From positions 1 to 12,962 of the forward strand of contig CAAGGA010000132.1 in NCBI GenBank assembly GCA_900769275.1: a DNA stretch of 12,962 nucleotides. The letters are read 5' to 3'. A model generated the notes under the pieces. That model saw only the letters and a list, made by a program, of their open reading frames with translations, made no database searches and was not told where the DNA came from. The position numbers were made by a program, and so were the translations under genes. Below are positions 5,383 through 12,913 of the stretch, in pieces (position 1 is the stretch's first letter; the number at the start of each line of letters is the position of its first letter). This stretch comes from an uncultured Prevotella sp. (lineage in GTDB: Bacteria > Bacteroidota > Bacteroidia > Bacteroidales > Bacteroidaceae).

Positions 5383-7773
5383 TTATCGGAGGCGCTTTGT
5401 GACCTTGCCCTTGCTTCTTTGGATGACAATACCCTTTGCCGGGGTTTTCAGGCGGAGACCGGAGAGGGAGTAGATGGCTTCGGGGGCTTCGGGCGATTCG
5501 GAGGCACTGACGTTCTCGATGCCGTCGGCGGTGCCTGTCACTATGCTGACAACGAGTTGGCGGCAGTCGGGTATGGTGAAGGCGCAGGAGTCACCTGAGA
5601 GTCGTGAGTCGGATTGGGAGCCGTCATTGCAGACCTTGCGTATCTGCCATCCCGTGACCTTCTCGGAAGAATCTTTCGTGCGCGCCTTGAGCGATAGCAG
5701 CCTACCTTTGAAGAACTTACCCGTGAACCTGCCCTCCGACAGGGGGACCTCATTCATCACGATCTCCACGGCATCGGCGGCACTGACGTCGGCAAAAGCA
5801 TTGACGACGAGGCTTACGGGCGCACCGAGCTTGAAATATTCGGCGAGATGAGAGTACATGAACGCCGTGCGCTGCCTGAGCCAGTCCTGCGCAGAGGACA
5901 GTTCGTAGGAATAGTCAGGCCACCACGGGTTGACGAGGCGGCGGTGGGAGGGGTATTCCTTTGCTATAGCCTCCCGCATGGGTTTCCACGTCTTCTCCCA
6001 CACGGCATCATAGTTGAGGAAATCGCCCATGTAGATGGCGAAGCGGTCGATGAAACGCCGTTTGAAGTCAGCGTCCTCCATGAGGCGGCGGAAGAGGCGC
6101 GTGGCATCGTAGGAGTTGGCACCCCAGTTGAACTGAGAGTCGTAGTTGCTGTCATAGACCCAGTTGAAATACCTATAATTATATGGAGCCTGTCCGTAGA
6201 GACCCATGATATAGTCCATGTCCTTGGCAATGAAACGCCAGCGTCCGTCTTCGGTGCGCGGCCGCCACATGAAGATGTTGTTGCCGAAGAAGTCGATGTT
6301 GTTGTAATAGGCGTTGGCGATGACGAGGTTGATGAACTCATCCACGTCCATCCACATGGAGTATTCGTCCCAGGTATGCCCGTGCTCGTTGTAGAAAGCC
6401 TTGAAAGCATTCATATTCTCCATGTCACCCTCCTTGAGATCCCACCAGTTTTCTATGCCATCGACATCCTCAAGCCCGTCGTAGTTGGTATATACGTTCG
6501 CCTCGTTGGCACGTTCGCGGATGTTGAGCATACCGTAATATGCGCCGTTGAGATAGATGATGGCGGGACGGTAAGCCTGCCAGTCGAGATCGACATAACG
6601 CCCTACGGAACGCTGAGCCACGGCATCACGCATATAGAGATAATCGAAGTCGTTGCCCGCATTGCGCAGGACGAGGGACTTGTACTTGTCCAGTCCCGGG
6701 CGGTCCTCGGGGAAGAACTCATGCTTGAAATGCTTCTCGCCGAAGCGTTTGTTGGAATATATGGCGAGCGACTTGTATTTCTGTCCTCTCGAAGCGGCTC
6801 CGGAGAGCCTTGCCTCGCATAGTTGGTTGAGTATGCTTTCCTGTTCGGGAGATTCAAAATATTCGAAGTTGACAGGTCGACGCCAGTCGTACTGATAGTT
6901 TTTCTTATCCTTGTCATACGTTCCATCGACGTATATACCTATCTTGTCGTCGAAGAAGAACTTCCTGTCCGTGACGATGGATATGACGGGGAGGGACATC
7001 TCCCTCGGATGAACGATGAACGAGTGGGTGACACTGCGCGGGGAGATGCAGCCGTCACAGAAGAGGCGCGCCCTGATGACCTTAGTGCCGGAGTAGCTGA
7101 GAGGTGATGTGTAGAGCCTGCTTGCGGCAGTCGGCTCTGAGCCGTCGGTGGTATAGCGTATCACCGTGCCGTCGGGAGAGCCTTTGGGGACGGATAGGGA
7201 GACCGTATAGCCGTGGGTTGCACTGCCCTCGAAGACCCTACCCTGCTGACTGAACACCGGGTCGGCGAGGATAACGGACGAAGTCTCTCCGCAGTTGGGG
7301 GCTCCGGGGGTTGGCGTCATCTGATAGCCGAAACCGCTGCCGCCGTCTTCCTTCCTGCCGTATGCCACGTTCGGCGAGGGTTGCTTGGCAAGGTTCGTCA
7401 CCTTGTCCTGCACCGTCCCTGCCTTGAAGAGATACACGGAGCCTCCTTTTCCCGAGTCGAGACGGAAGTCGGTGTGCAGCCCCGTCGCCTCCTTGTCGCA
7501 GCAGACGAGGACGAAGCCCTTTGCCGGCACTGTGTGGGCTGGCAGATGCCATGCCTTGGCGGCATCAGCGGTGAGACCTATGCTGTATTCGTGGAGGGAT
7601 ATGGGGAAGGATGAGGTGTTGTAGAGTTCTACCCATGAGTCGGGGAACTCATTGAGCTCGTCCATCTTGCAGTCTATGTTCGACTGCATGAGTTCGTTGA
7701 TCAGGAGCTGGGCATTTGCCTTTGGGAGGGGCAGCAGGAGGATGGTTGCGGATAGTAGGAGGAGTTTTGTCAT
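5383..7773 (-). CDS. Secreted CotH-kinase-like protein with lamin-tail and chitobiase-C-like domains
   Basis: Seen: 796 aa from the ATG at 7773. Signal peptide 1-21 (MTKLLLLSATILLLPLPKANA). Lamin-tail domain about 22-160, opening LLINELMQSN and containing DSWVELYNTS. Chitobiase/hexosaminidase C-terminal-like domain about 165-255 (IRYTTDGSEP). CotH-type domain about 260-645 with LRNAGND (369-375), YLNGAYYGMLNIRER (407-421) and RWRFIAKDMDYIMG (511-524); D518 and D520 match the metal-binding Asp pair of CotH kinases. The C-terminus IYSLSGLRLKTPAKGIVI (767-784) resembles the sorting-like domain common in Prevotella secreted proteins. Known: Bacillus CotH is an atypical protein kinase; many bacterial homologues are uncharacterised. 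Inferred: an exported or surface protein, perhaps phosphorylating extracellular targets; adhesion is an alternative. Start: the frame stays open to an ATG at 7905, but that lies upstream of the promoter -7 box, so 7773 is chosen. Copies of one palindromic repeat bracket the gene. Confidence 0.88.
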   Translation of the reverse strand: MTKLLLLSATILLLPLPKANAQLLINELMQSNIDCKMDELNEFPDSWVELYNTSSFPISLHEYSIGLTADAAKAWHLPAHTVPAKGFVLVCCDKEATGLHTDFRLDSGKGGSVYLFKAGTVQDKVTNLAKQPSPNVAYGRKEDGGSGFGYQMTPTPGAPNCGETSSVILADPVFSQQGRVFEGSATHGYTVSLSVPKGSPDGTVIRYTTDGSEPTAASRLYTSPLSYSGTKVIRARLFCDGCISPRSVTHSFIVHPREMSLPVISIVTDRKFFFDDKIGIYVDGTYDKDKKNYQYDWRRPVNFEYFESPEQESILNQLCEARLSGAASRGQKYKSLAIYSNKRFGEKHFKHEFFPEDRPGLDKYKSLVLRNAGNDFDYLYMRDAVAQRSVGRYVDLDWQAYRPAIIYLNGAYYGMLNIRERANEANVYTNYDGLEDVDGIENWWDLKEGDMENMNAFKAFYNEHGHTWDEYSMWMDVDEFINLVIANAYYNNIDFFGNNIFMWRPRTEDGRWRFIAKDMDYIMGLYGQAPYNYRYFNWVYDSNYDSQFNWGANSYDATRLFRRLMEDADFKRRFIDRFAIYMGDFLNYDAVWEKTWKPMREAIAKEYPSHRRLVNPWWPDYSYELSSAQDWLRQRTAFMYSHLAEYFKLGAPVSLVVNAFADVSAADAVEIVMNEVPLSEGRFTGKFFKGRLLSLKARTKDSSEKVTGWQIRKVCNDGSQSDSRLSGDSCAFTIPDCRQLVVSIVTGTADGIENVSASESPEAPEAIYSLSGLRLKTPAKGIVIQRSKGKVTKRLR

Positions 7774-7792
7774 TGGGGGGATTGTTTTTTTG

Positions 7793-7821
7793 CTCTGCGA
7801 CCTGGTCGCAGAGTACCAGGT
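7793..7821. repeat. Palindromic repeat, copy 4 (variant B), in the CotH gene leader
   Basis: The arms CTCTGCGAC (7793-7801) and GTCGCAGAG (7805-7813) surround CTG, then TACCAGGT (7814-7821). It matches copy 3 over 29 bp, has the same orientation and a similar preceding T-run, and lies 19 bp upstream of the CotH ATG. It would fold in the 5' leader of the CotH mRNA close to the ribosome binding region. Confidence 0.9.
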
Positions 7822-7827
7822 GGGCGA

Positions 7828-7869
7828 GGGGGATTGATCCCTGAGGCGGGGGGATTGCTCCCTGGGGGC
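7828..7869. repeat. Two G-rich tandem units in the CotH gene leader
   Basis: GGGGGATTGATCCCTGAGGC (7828-7847) is followed by a near copy starting at 7849 with GCTCCC in place of GATCCC. Period about 21 bp. Unit 1 holds the dyad GGGAT-TG-ATCCC. The transcribed leader is C-rich here. Function unknown. Confidence 0.6.
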
Positions 7870-7892
7870 GGGGATGTTGTGATTTTTGGGGA

Positions 7893-7923
7893 CAAAAGTA
7901 ATCATTTTTCTTTATATCACAAA
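7893..7923 (-). promoter_or_regulatory. Bacteroidota promoter for the CotH gene
   Basis: On the minus strand TTTG (7920-7923), exactly 19 nt, then TACTTTTG (7893-7900). This is a full match to the -33/-7 consensus. The predicted leader is about 115 nt and contains the G-rich tandem units and palindromic repeat copy 4. It fixes the CotH start at 7773 rather than further upstream. Confidence 0.75.
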
Positions 7924-8000
7924 GGGATTGGGGGGAAATGATTGTTTTTCGGGTATATACGTATTCTTGGCGGACTTGGGAGGAGTATGTTGATACTTGA

Positions 8001-8034
8001 TGTCATAATGACATTCTGTTGTGACATTATGACA
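8001..8034. promoter_or_regulatory. Paired 13-bp dyads, candidate operator between the CotH gene and clpB
   Basis: TGTCATAATGACA (8001-8013) is a perfect odd palindrome (TGTCAT-A-ATGACA). TGACATTATGACA (8022-8034) is the same dyad with one mismatch. Their centres are 21 bp apart, about two helical turns. TGTCATAATG and CATTATGACA are also exact complements, so the whole 34 bp can form one 10-bp stem. It lies 112 bp before the clpB ATG and about 80 bp upstream of the CotH promoter. It is unlike the CIRCE heat-shock operator (TTAGCACTC-N9-GAGTGCTAA). Confidence 0.6.
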
Positions 8035-8134
8035 GGTTTTTAGTTGCAGGCATGAGTATTGAGGATAGGATGACGGCAATTGCACATCAGAGACATAAGC
8101 AGATGCGCAGAAACTTATCACAACAATAATCAAT

Positions 8135-8140
8135 GGAGGA
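8135..8140 (+). promoter_or_regulatory. Shine-Dalgarno sequence of clpB
   Basis: GGAGGA lies 6 nt before the ATG at 8147. It stands out because none of the other genes here shows a comparable site, as expected for Bacteroidota. It supports the start at 8147 and strong translation. Confidence 0.7.
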
Positions 8141-8146
8141 AATAAC

Positions 8147-10753
8147 ATGAATTTCGAAAAATTTACAATCAAGGCGCAGGAGGTGGTACAGGAAGCCGCC
8201 GCCATAGCGCAGCGAAACGGTCAGCAGTCTATCGAGCCGACACATTTTCTCCGTGCCATGATGGAGAAAGCGCAGGACGTGACCGGTTTTCTCCTGCAGA
8301 AACAAGGGGGAAACGCACAGCACATCGCACAGATAGCTGAAAACGAGATACGCCACCTGCCACGCGTGACGGGCGGCAACGGACAGGCATACCTCAGCAA
8401 TGAGGCAAACCAGATGCTGATACAGTCGGAGACAGTGGCGCAGGCCTTGGGCGATGAATACGTCAGCGTGGAGGCACTGTTCCTCGCTCTCGCAGGAACA
8501 CAGAGCACTGCAGGGCGCATACTGAAAGATGCCGGAGTAACGAAGCAAGACACCGAAGCCGCAATACGCGAACTGCGCAAGGGCAAGAGTGTGAAGACCC
8601 AGTCGGCTGACGACAACTACCGCTCACTGGAGAAATACGCCAAGAACCTGACAGGCGATGCCCGCAACGGCAAACTCGACCCAGTGATAGGCAGGGACGA
8701 AGAGATACGGCGCGTGCTACAGATACTCTCACGACGCACAAAGAACAACCCTATCCTCATCGGAGAGCCCGGAACGGGAAAGACAGCCATCGTTGAAGGA
8801 CTGGCACAGCGCATAGTACGCGGCGACGTGCCTGAGAACCTGAAAGACAAAGCCGTCTATTCCTTAGACATGGGAGCCTTGGTAGCAGGCGCAAAATACA
8901 AGGGAGAGTTTGAGGAAAGACTGAAAAGCGTCATCTCCGAAGTCACCTCCGCCGAGGGAAAGGTGATACTCTTCATCGACGAGATACACACGCTGGTAGG
9001 TGCCGGCGGCGGAGAAGGCGCGATGGACGCTGCAAACATCCTGAAGCCGGCACTGGCACGCGGTGAACTGAGAGCCATCGGAGCCACTACGCTGAACGAG
9101 TATCAGAAGTATTTCGAGAAGGACAAGGCACTGGAACGCCGCTTCCAGACCGTCATGGTGGATGAACCTGACGAGGCGAGTGCCATCTCCATACTCCGCG
9201 GACTGAAGGAACGCTATGAGAACCACCACAGGGTGCGCATACAGGACGATGCCTGCATAGCTGCCGTAAAACTCTCACAACGCTACATCTCCGACCGCTT
9301 CCTGCCCGACAAAGCCATCGACCTCATGGACGAGGCGGCAGCAAAACTACGCATGGAGCGTGACTCCCTGCCTGAGGAACTGGACGAGAAGACACGCCGT
9401 CTGGCACAGTTGGAGATAGAACGTGAGGCGATAAAGCGTGAGGATGACCAGGAGAAACTGACACAGCTCAACAAAGACATCGCTGAACTGCAGGAAGAGG
9501 TGAACCAATACAAGTCAGTATGGCAGAACGAAAAAGAACTTGTCAACAAGATACAGCAGGACAAGCAGCAGATAGAAAATCTGAAATTCGAGGCTGAACG
9601 AGCCGAGCGCGAGGGCAACTACGGCAAAGTGGCTGAGATACGCTACGGCAAACTGAAGGCCTTGGAGGATGACATCAACGCCATACAGGTGCAGCTGCAC
9701 TCGGCAAAGGGCGGCGAGACGATGGTAAAGGAAGAAGTCACGGAGGATGATATCGCTGAGGTGGTAAGTCGCTGGACAGGCATCCCCGTCTCACGCATGA
9801 TGCAAAGCGAGCGCGAGAAACTGCTGCACCTGGAGGATGAACTGCACAAGAGAGTCATCGGACAGGATGAAGCCATCACTGCCGTCAGCGATGCCGTAAG
9901 ACGTTCACGTGCCGGACTGCAAGATCCGAAACGTCCAATATCCTCATTCATCTTCCTCGGAACGACGGGAGTGGGCAAGACGGAACTTGCCAAGGCACTC
10001 GCCGACTACCTCTTCAACGACGAGACGATGATGACGAGGATAGACATGAGCGAGTATCAAGAGAAGTTCAGCGTCACCCGACTCATCGGTGCGCCTCCGG
10101 GATACGTAGGCTATGACGAGGGCGGACAACTGACGGAGGCCGTGCGCAGGAAGCCTTACTCCGTAGTACTGTTCGACGAGATAGAGAAAGCCCACCCCGA
10201 CGTGTTCAACATCCTGCTACAGGTGCTTGACGACGGCAGGCTGACGGACTCCAAAGGACGTACCGTAAACTTCCGCAACACGATAATCATCATGACAAGC
10301 AACCTCGGCAGCCACCTCATACAGGAGGAGATAGGCAAGATGAACAGCATGAGCGCAAGCGACAGGACAAGCACCCTCGATGCACTGAAGCAGAAACTCA
10401 TGGTGATGCTCAAGCAGACCATCCGTCCGGAATTCCTCAACCGTATCGACGAGACGATAATGTTCACTCCGCTCAGTCAGGAAGAGATAGCCGGCGTGGT
10501 ACGCCTGCAGATGAACACTGTCAGCAAGATGCTGGCACAGCAGGGCTTCACGCTCAACGTGACGGACAAGGCTGTCCGTGCCCTTGCCACGGCAGGCTTC
10601 GACCCGGAGTTCGGTGCACGTCCTGTCAAGCGTGCCATCCAGCGTGATGTGCTCAACGCCTTGAGCAAGTCGCTGCTCAATGGCAGCGTCAGCCGGGAGA
10701 GGGAGATTACCGTCGATGCTGATGACAATGGCCTGATTGCTTTCAGGAACTAA
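8147..10753 (+). CDS. clpB: ATP-dependent disaggregase ClpB (Hsp100)
   Basis: Seen: 868 aa, the normal length for ClpB, starting MNFEKFTIKAQEVVQEA. N domain about 1-145. First AAA+ domain: Walker A GEPGTGKT (206-213), Walker B VILFIDE (273-279), pore loop YKGEFEER (251-258), arginine finger region ERRF (330-333). Coiled-coil middle domain about 400-525, which distinguishes ClpB from ClpA and ClpC. Second AAA+ domain: Walker A GTTGVGKT (605-612), pore loop PGYVGYDEGG (651-660), Walker B VVLFDE (673-678), sensor-2 region FGARPVKR (822-829). No IGL/IGF ClpP-binding loop was noticed. Known: the hexamer threads aggregated proteins through its pore, working with DnaK/DnaJ/GrpE in the cytoplasm after heat or other stress. 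All catalytic motifs are intact. Preceded by a strong ribosome binding site and a possible paired operator at 8001-8034. No good TAnnTTTG promoter was found; TATTCTTG at 7962-7969 is the nearest. The 3' end overlaps convergent trmO by 11 bp. Confidence 0.98.
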   Translation: MNFEKFTIKAQEVVQEAAAIAQRNGQQSIEPTHFLRAMMEKAQDVTGFLLQKQGGNAQHIAQIAENEIRHLPRVTGGNGQAYLSNEANQMLIQSETVAQALGDEYVSVEALFLALAGTQSTAGRILKDAGVTKQDTEAAIRELRKGKSVKTQSADDNYRSLEKYAKNLTGDARNGKLDPVIGRDEEIRRVLQILSRRTKNNPILIGEPGTGKTAIVEGLAQRIVRGDVPENLKDKAVYSLDMGALVAGAKYKGEFEERLKSVISEVTSAEGKVILFIDEIHTLVGAGGGEGAMDAANILKPALARGELRAIGATTLNEYQKYFEKDKALERRFQTVMVDEPDEASAISILRGLKERYENHHRVRIQDDACIAAVKLSQRYISDRFLPDKAIDLMDEAAAKLRMERDSLPEELDEKTRRLAQLEIEREAIKREDDQEKLTQLNKDIAELQEEVNQYKSVWQNEKELVNKIQQDKQQIENLKFEAERAEREGNYGKVAEIRYGKLKALEDDINAIQVQLHSAKGGETMVKEEVTEDDIAEVVSRWTGIPVSRMMQSEREKLLHLEDELHKRVIGQDEAITAVSDAVRRSRAGLQDPKRPISSFIFLGTTGVGKTELAKALADYLFNDETMMTRIDMSEYQEKFSVTRLIGAPPGYVGYDEGGQLTEAVRRKPYSVVLFDEIEKAHPDVFNILLQVLDDGRLTDSKGRTVNFRNTIIIMTSNLGSHLIQEEIGKMNSMSASDRTSTLDALKQKLMVMLKQTIRPEFLNRIDETIMFTPLSQEEIAGVVRLQMNTVSKMLAQQGFTLNVTDKAVRALATAGFDPEFGARPVKRAIQRDVLNALSKSLLNGSVSREREITVDADDNGLIAFRN

Positions 10754-11420
10754 TGGGACAGAGCCTTTCAACGTAGGCTGTGCCTCCATCTACACGAAAC
10801 CTTACATCCCAATCGCAGAATGGCATACCATAGATGCGGTTGGGATTATCGTGATATTGCGGACGAGGGTCTTGTGCGAGGATGTCAAGCAGAGAAGCCG
10901 CCTGCTCCGCAGTAAGCAGGGACAAGAATTCTGGAGGAATGACTACGTCAAGCGGTTGCCACTGCACGGTGTCGGTAAAGCCGGCTCTTGCCCCGGGATG
11001 AGCATCGGTATATGGCAGGTAGGGCTTTATGTCGAGGATCGGAGTACCGTCCATGAGGTCAGCCCCGAGGACGTGAATGACAGGACCGTCGGGGGCTTCA
11101 TAGTCGATATGGGAGAGACGGACGCAGGAGAGACCGATAGGATTGGGACGGAAAGGCGACCTCGTAGCGAAGACACCGAGACGCTCGTTGCCCCCAAGAC
11201 GCGGAGGACGCACCGTAAGTCCCTTTGCCTCATGCTTGTTGGCAGAGAACTCCCATATTAACCACAGATAGTCAAAATCCTCCAAACCACGAACAGCATC
11301 GCGGGAACGACAGCCTTGCTCCAAGACTATCGTTCCCGCGAGTCCGTTTACGATACCACTCTGTCGCGGAATGCCGAACTTAGACTTCAGCGGTGAGCGG
11401 AAAACTGCAATCTTATGCAT
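10743..11420 (-). CDS. trmO: tRNA (adenine(37)-N6)-methyltransferase TrmO
   Basis: Seen: 225 aa. The family motif GVFATRSPFRPNPIGLS is at 82-98, DGTPILDIKPYLPYTD at 124-139, and a C-terminal segment with DPRPQYHDNPNRIYGMPFCD at about 184-203. Known: TrmO (also called TsaA or YaeB) uses S-adenosylmethionine to add a methyl group to N6-threonylcarbamoyladenosine at position 37 of tRNAs reading ACY codons, giving m6t6A and improving decoding. The SAM-binding beta-barrel core is complete, and the length is normal for the family. Neighbours: the ATG lies 16 bp after the porin stop on the same strand, so the two are probably cotranscribed from the porin promoter; no separate promoter is visible. 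Its 3' end overlaps clpB by 11 bp in convergent orientation. A functional link to the porin is not apparent. Confidence 0.95.
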   Translation of the reverse strand: MHKIAVFRSPLKSKFGIPRQSGIVNGLAGTIVLEQGCRSRDAVRGLEDFDYLWLIWEFSANKHEAKGLTVRPPRLGGNERLGVFATRSPFRPNPIGLSCVRLSHIDYEAPDGPVIHVLGADLMDGTPILDIKPYLPYTDAHPGARAGFTDTVQWQPLDVVIPPEFLSLLTAEQAASLLDILAQDPRPQYHDNPNRIYGMPFCDWDVRFRVDGGTAYVERLCPISS

Positions 11421-11436
11421 AATATCATAGGGGATA

Positions 11437-12621
11437 TCAAAACCTTACATACGTCTCCAACCAGAACTCGCAATAATCATTCTTGCCAGCAAGAGTGCGG
11501 TCGTGGACATAGTTGAACTGCGGCTGGAACATGAGATTACGGTGCAGCTGCACGTTAGGACATACGGAATAGATGCTCTTTGTCGTAGCCCATGTAGCGT
11601 CATCACGATATACATCATACTTCAGCCACGTCTTGAGCCACGGAGTACACGGCACGCCCACAGTGGCATACCAAGCATCGGCACGGGCATTGCCTTTCCA
11701 TTTACCCTCGACATAGTCTGCTATCTTATGACCGACGGAATGGGCATACTCTGCCCGCACAGACCAGTCATTGCGCTCATACTTGCCGACAATCTCATAA
11801 CGGTTGCGGCTCACGGTCACGCCATTGGCGGTGAAATTGCCCGTCCATCCGAAGAAGCCGAGCATGACGCCCTTGACCGGCTGCACCTGCAACGTGCCTG
11901 AGACATCCTTCTGCGAGTTAGCATCACCGGTATTGATACCCTGACCGTTGCTTACCATGAGCTGATAATGCAGGATGCGGTGTCCGTCCTTGGCAGGAAA
12001 GAGGTCACCCTGCACCTGAATGCCCTGGTCACGACCGCCGTTACTCGTCGTCTCGGCACCCACATAGTCCGAGAAGCCCGCCAGTTTGTTGGTCAGCTGG
12101 GAGTAGTCACCCACGCCGACATCCCACGGATTCATGGGATTCTCAAGACCAAAAGCACGCTTGTACTGACCAATCTTGACCTTAAACTCCGGATATTTCC
12201 TCCATTCGAGGAAGAAATCCTTCATGTGGAACTTGTCATTGTTCGTCTGCAACTGAAAACGGTAGGCGAAATCACCGAGGATTGTGCCATCGACATAGAA
12301 GCGGATGAGACGCTGGGAGAAGCCATTGTTGCCGTTAGCCTGCCCCTCCTTGCCGCTATAGGCGTACTTGCCCACGAAATAACCTCCGAACTTGGGAACG
12401 GACGCATAGTCGGTCAGCGTGCGCCCTACCCTCTTCTCCTCCTTCGGAGCAACGAGGGATGCCTCAAGGGAGTTATTGACAAGTTCGGTGACAAAGCCGG
12501 CAGGCTCGTTAATATCATTACTGAAGACAGCATCCTCCTGAATGTCGTCTAGCTCCTGCTCCGCAGAAGCAGGTATCGCCAATGCCATAAAGGCACAAAA
12601 AAATAGTACTTTCTTACTCAT
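11437..12621 (-). CDS. Porin of the phosphate-selective O/P family (OprP/OprO-like)
   Basis: Seen: 394 aa. Signal peptide 1-20 (MSKKVLFFCAFMALAIPASA). Acidic linker about 21-65, then a beta-barrel from about 76 onward: FGGYFVGKYAYSG (78-90), RLIRFYVDGTILGDFAYRFQLQT (104-126), FLEWRKYPEFKVKIGQYKRAFGLENPMNP (137-165), with repeated alternating hydrophobic strands. The last strand ends in Phe (FWLETYVRF), the outer membrane assembly signal. Known: Porin_O_P family members form 16-strand trimeric channels; the Pseudomonas founders take up phosphate or polyphosphate, but Bacteroidota members are mostly untested. Inferred: an outer membrane channel, substrate unassigned. It is first in a likely operon with trmO. 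Its promoter lies only about 9 bp before the ATG, implying a nearly leaderless mRNA. Confidence 0.9.
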   Translation of the reverse strand: MSKKVLFFCAFMALAIPASAEQELDDIQEDAVFSNDINEPAGFVTELVNNSLEASLVAPKEEKRVGRTLTDYASVPKFGGYFVGKYAYSGKEGQANGNNGFSQRLIRFYVDGTILGDFAYRFQLQTNNDKFHMKDFFLEWRKYPEFKVKIGQYKRAFGLENPMNPWDVGVGDYSQLTNKLAGFSDYVGAETTSNGGRDQGIQVQGDLFPAKDGHRILHYQLMVSNGQGINTGDANSQKDVSGTLQVQPVKGVMLGFFGWTGNFTANGVTVSRNRYEIVGKYERNDWSVRAEYAHSVGHKIADYVEGKWKGNARADAWYATVGVPCTPWLKTWLKYDVYRDDATWATTKSIYSVCPNVQLHRNLMFQPQFNYVHDRTLAGKNDYCEFWLETYVRF

Positions 12622-12629
12622 AACGAGTG

Positions 12630-12660
12630 CAAAAGTACTATTAATTTTTCAATATACAAA
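12630..12660 (-). promoter_or_regulatory. Bacteroidota promoter for porin-trmO
   Basis: On the minus strand TTTG (12657-12660), exactly 19 nt, then TACTTTTG (12630-12637), a full consensus match. The -7 box ends 8 bp from the ATG at 12621, so the transcript would begin within a few nucleotides of the start codon. Confidence 0.78.
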
Positions 12661-12720
12661 ACTTTAGGTGGGTTCTATTAATTCCCTCCGTCAAAAATAT
12701 TAATTCTGCAGGTTTGACGT

Positions 12721-12913
12721 TTTGTCATCTTTTGGTTTCTTTTCGGCTCAAATCGTAAGTCTGACCTGCGGTCTTCCTCCTCCTTGCAAGGCATAACTCA
12801 AGCAAGCTTGGTTCTGCTCTTGCTTCGAGCGTCGGTTCATCGGTCACGTAGCCCGCTACGCTTCCTCTTCAACTTACAATTTGACCTCGAAAACAAATCC
12901 AAAATATGACAAA
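12721..12913. repeat. Foldback element: long imperfect inverted repeat with internal stem-loops
   Basis: The left arm 12721-12760 and right arm 12872-12913 are complementary at about 35 positions, with 5 mismatches and 2 single-base gaps. Matching blocks include TTTGTCAT, TTTTGG, TTTTCG, TCAAAT and GTAAGT. The 111-bp centre holds further dyads: GACC-TGC-GGTC (12763-12773), CCTTGCAAGG (12782-12791), CTCAAGCAAG with CTTGCTTCGAG (12797-12829, one bulge) and CGTAGC-CC-GCTACG (12847-12860). There is no reading frame of note. It occupies most of the 341 bp between the porin ATG and the window end. Candidates are a MITE-like mobile element or a structured RNA. Confidence 0.7.

Noticed and set aside
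5848..6822. 324-codon plus-strand frame opposite the CotH gene
   Set aside because: The opposite frame encodes recognisable CotH motifs across the same bases; this frame has no recognisable domain or promoter.
7774..7905. N-terminal extension of the CotH protein from an ATG at 7905
   Set aside because: It would start upstream of the -7 box at 7893-7900 and encode the palindromic repeat; a normal signal peptide begins at 7773.
11968..12552. 194-codon plus-strand frame opposite the porin gene
   Set aside because: Shadow of the porin; the minus frame has a signal peptide, barrel strands and terminal Phe.
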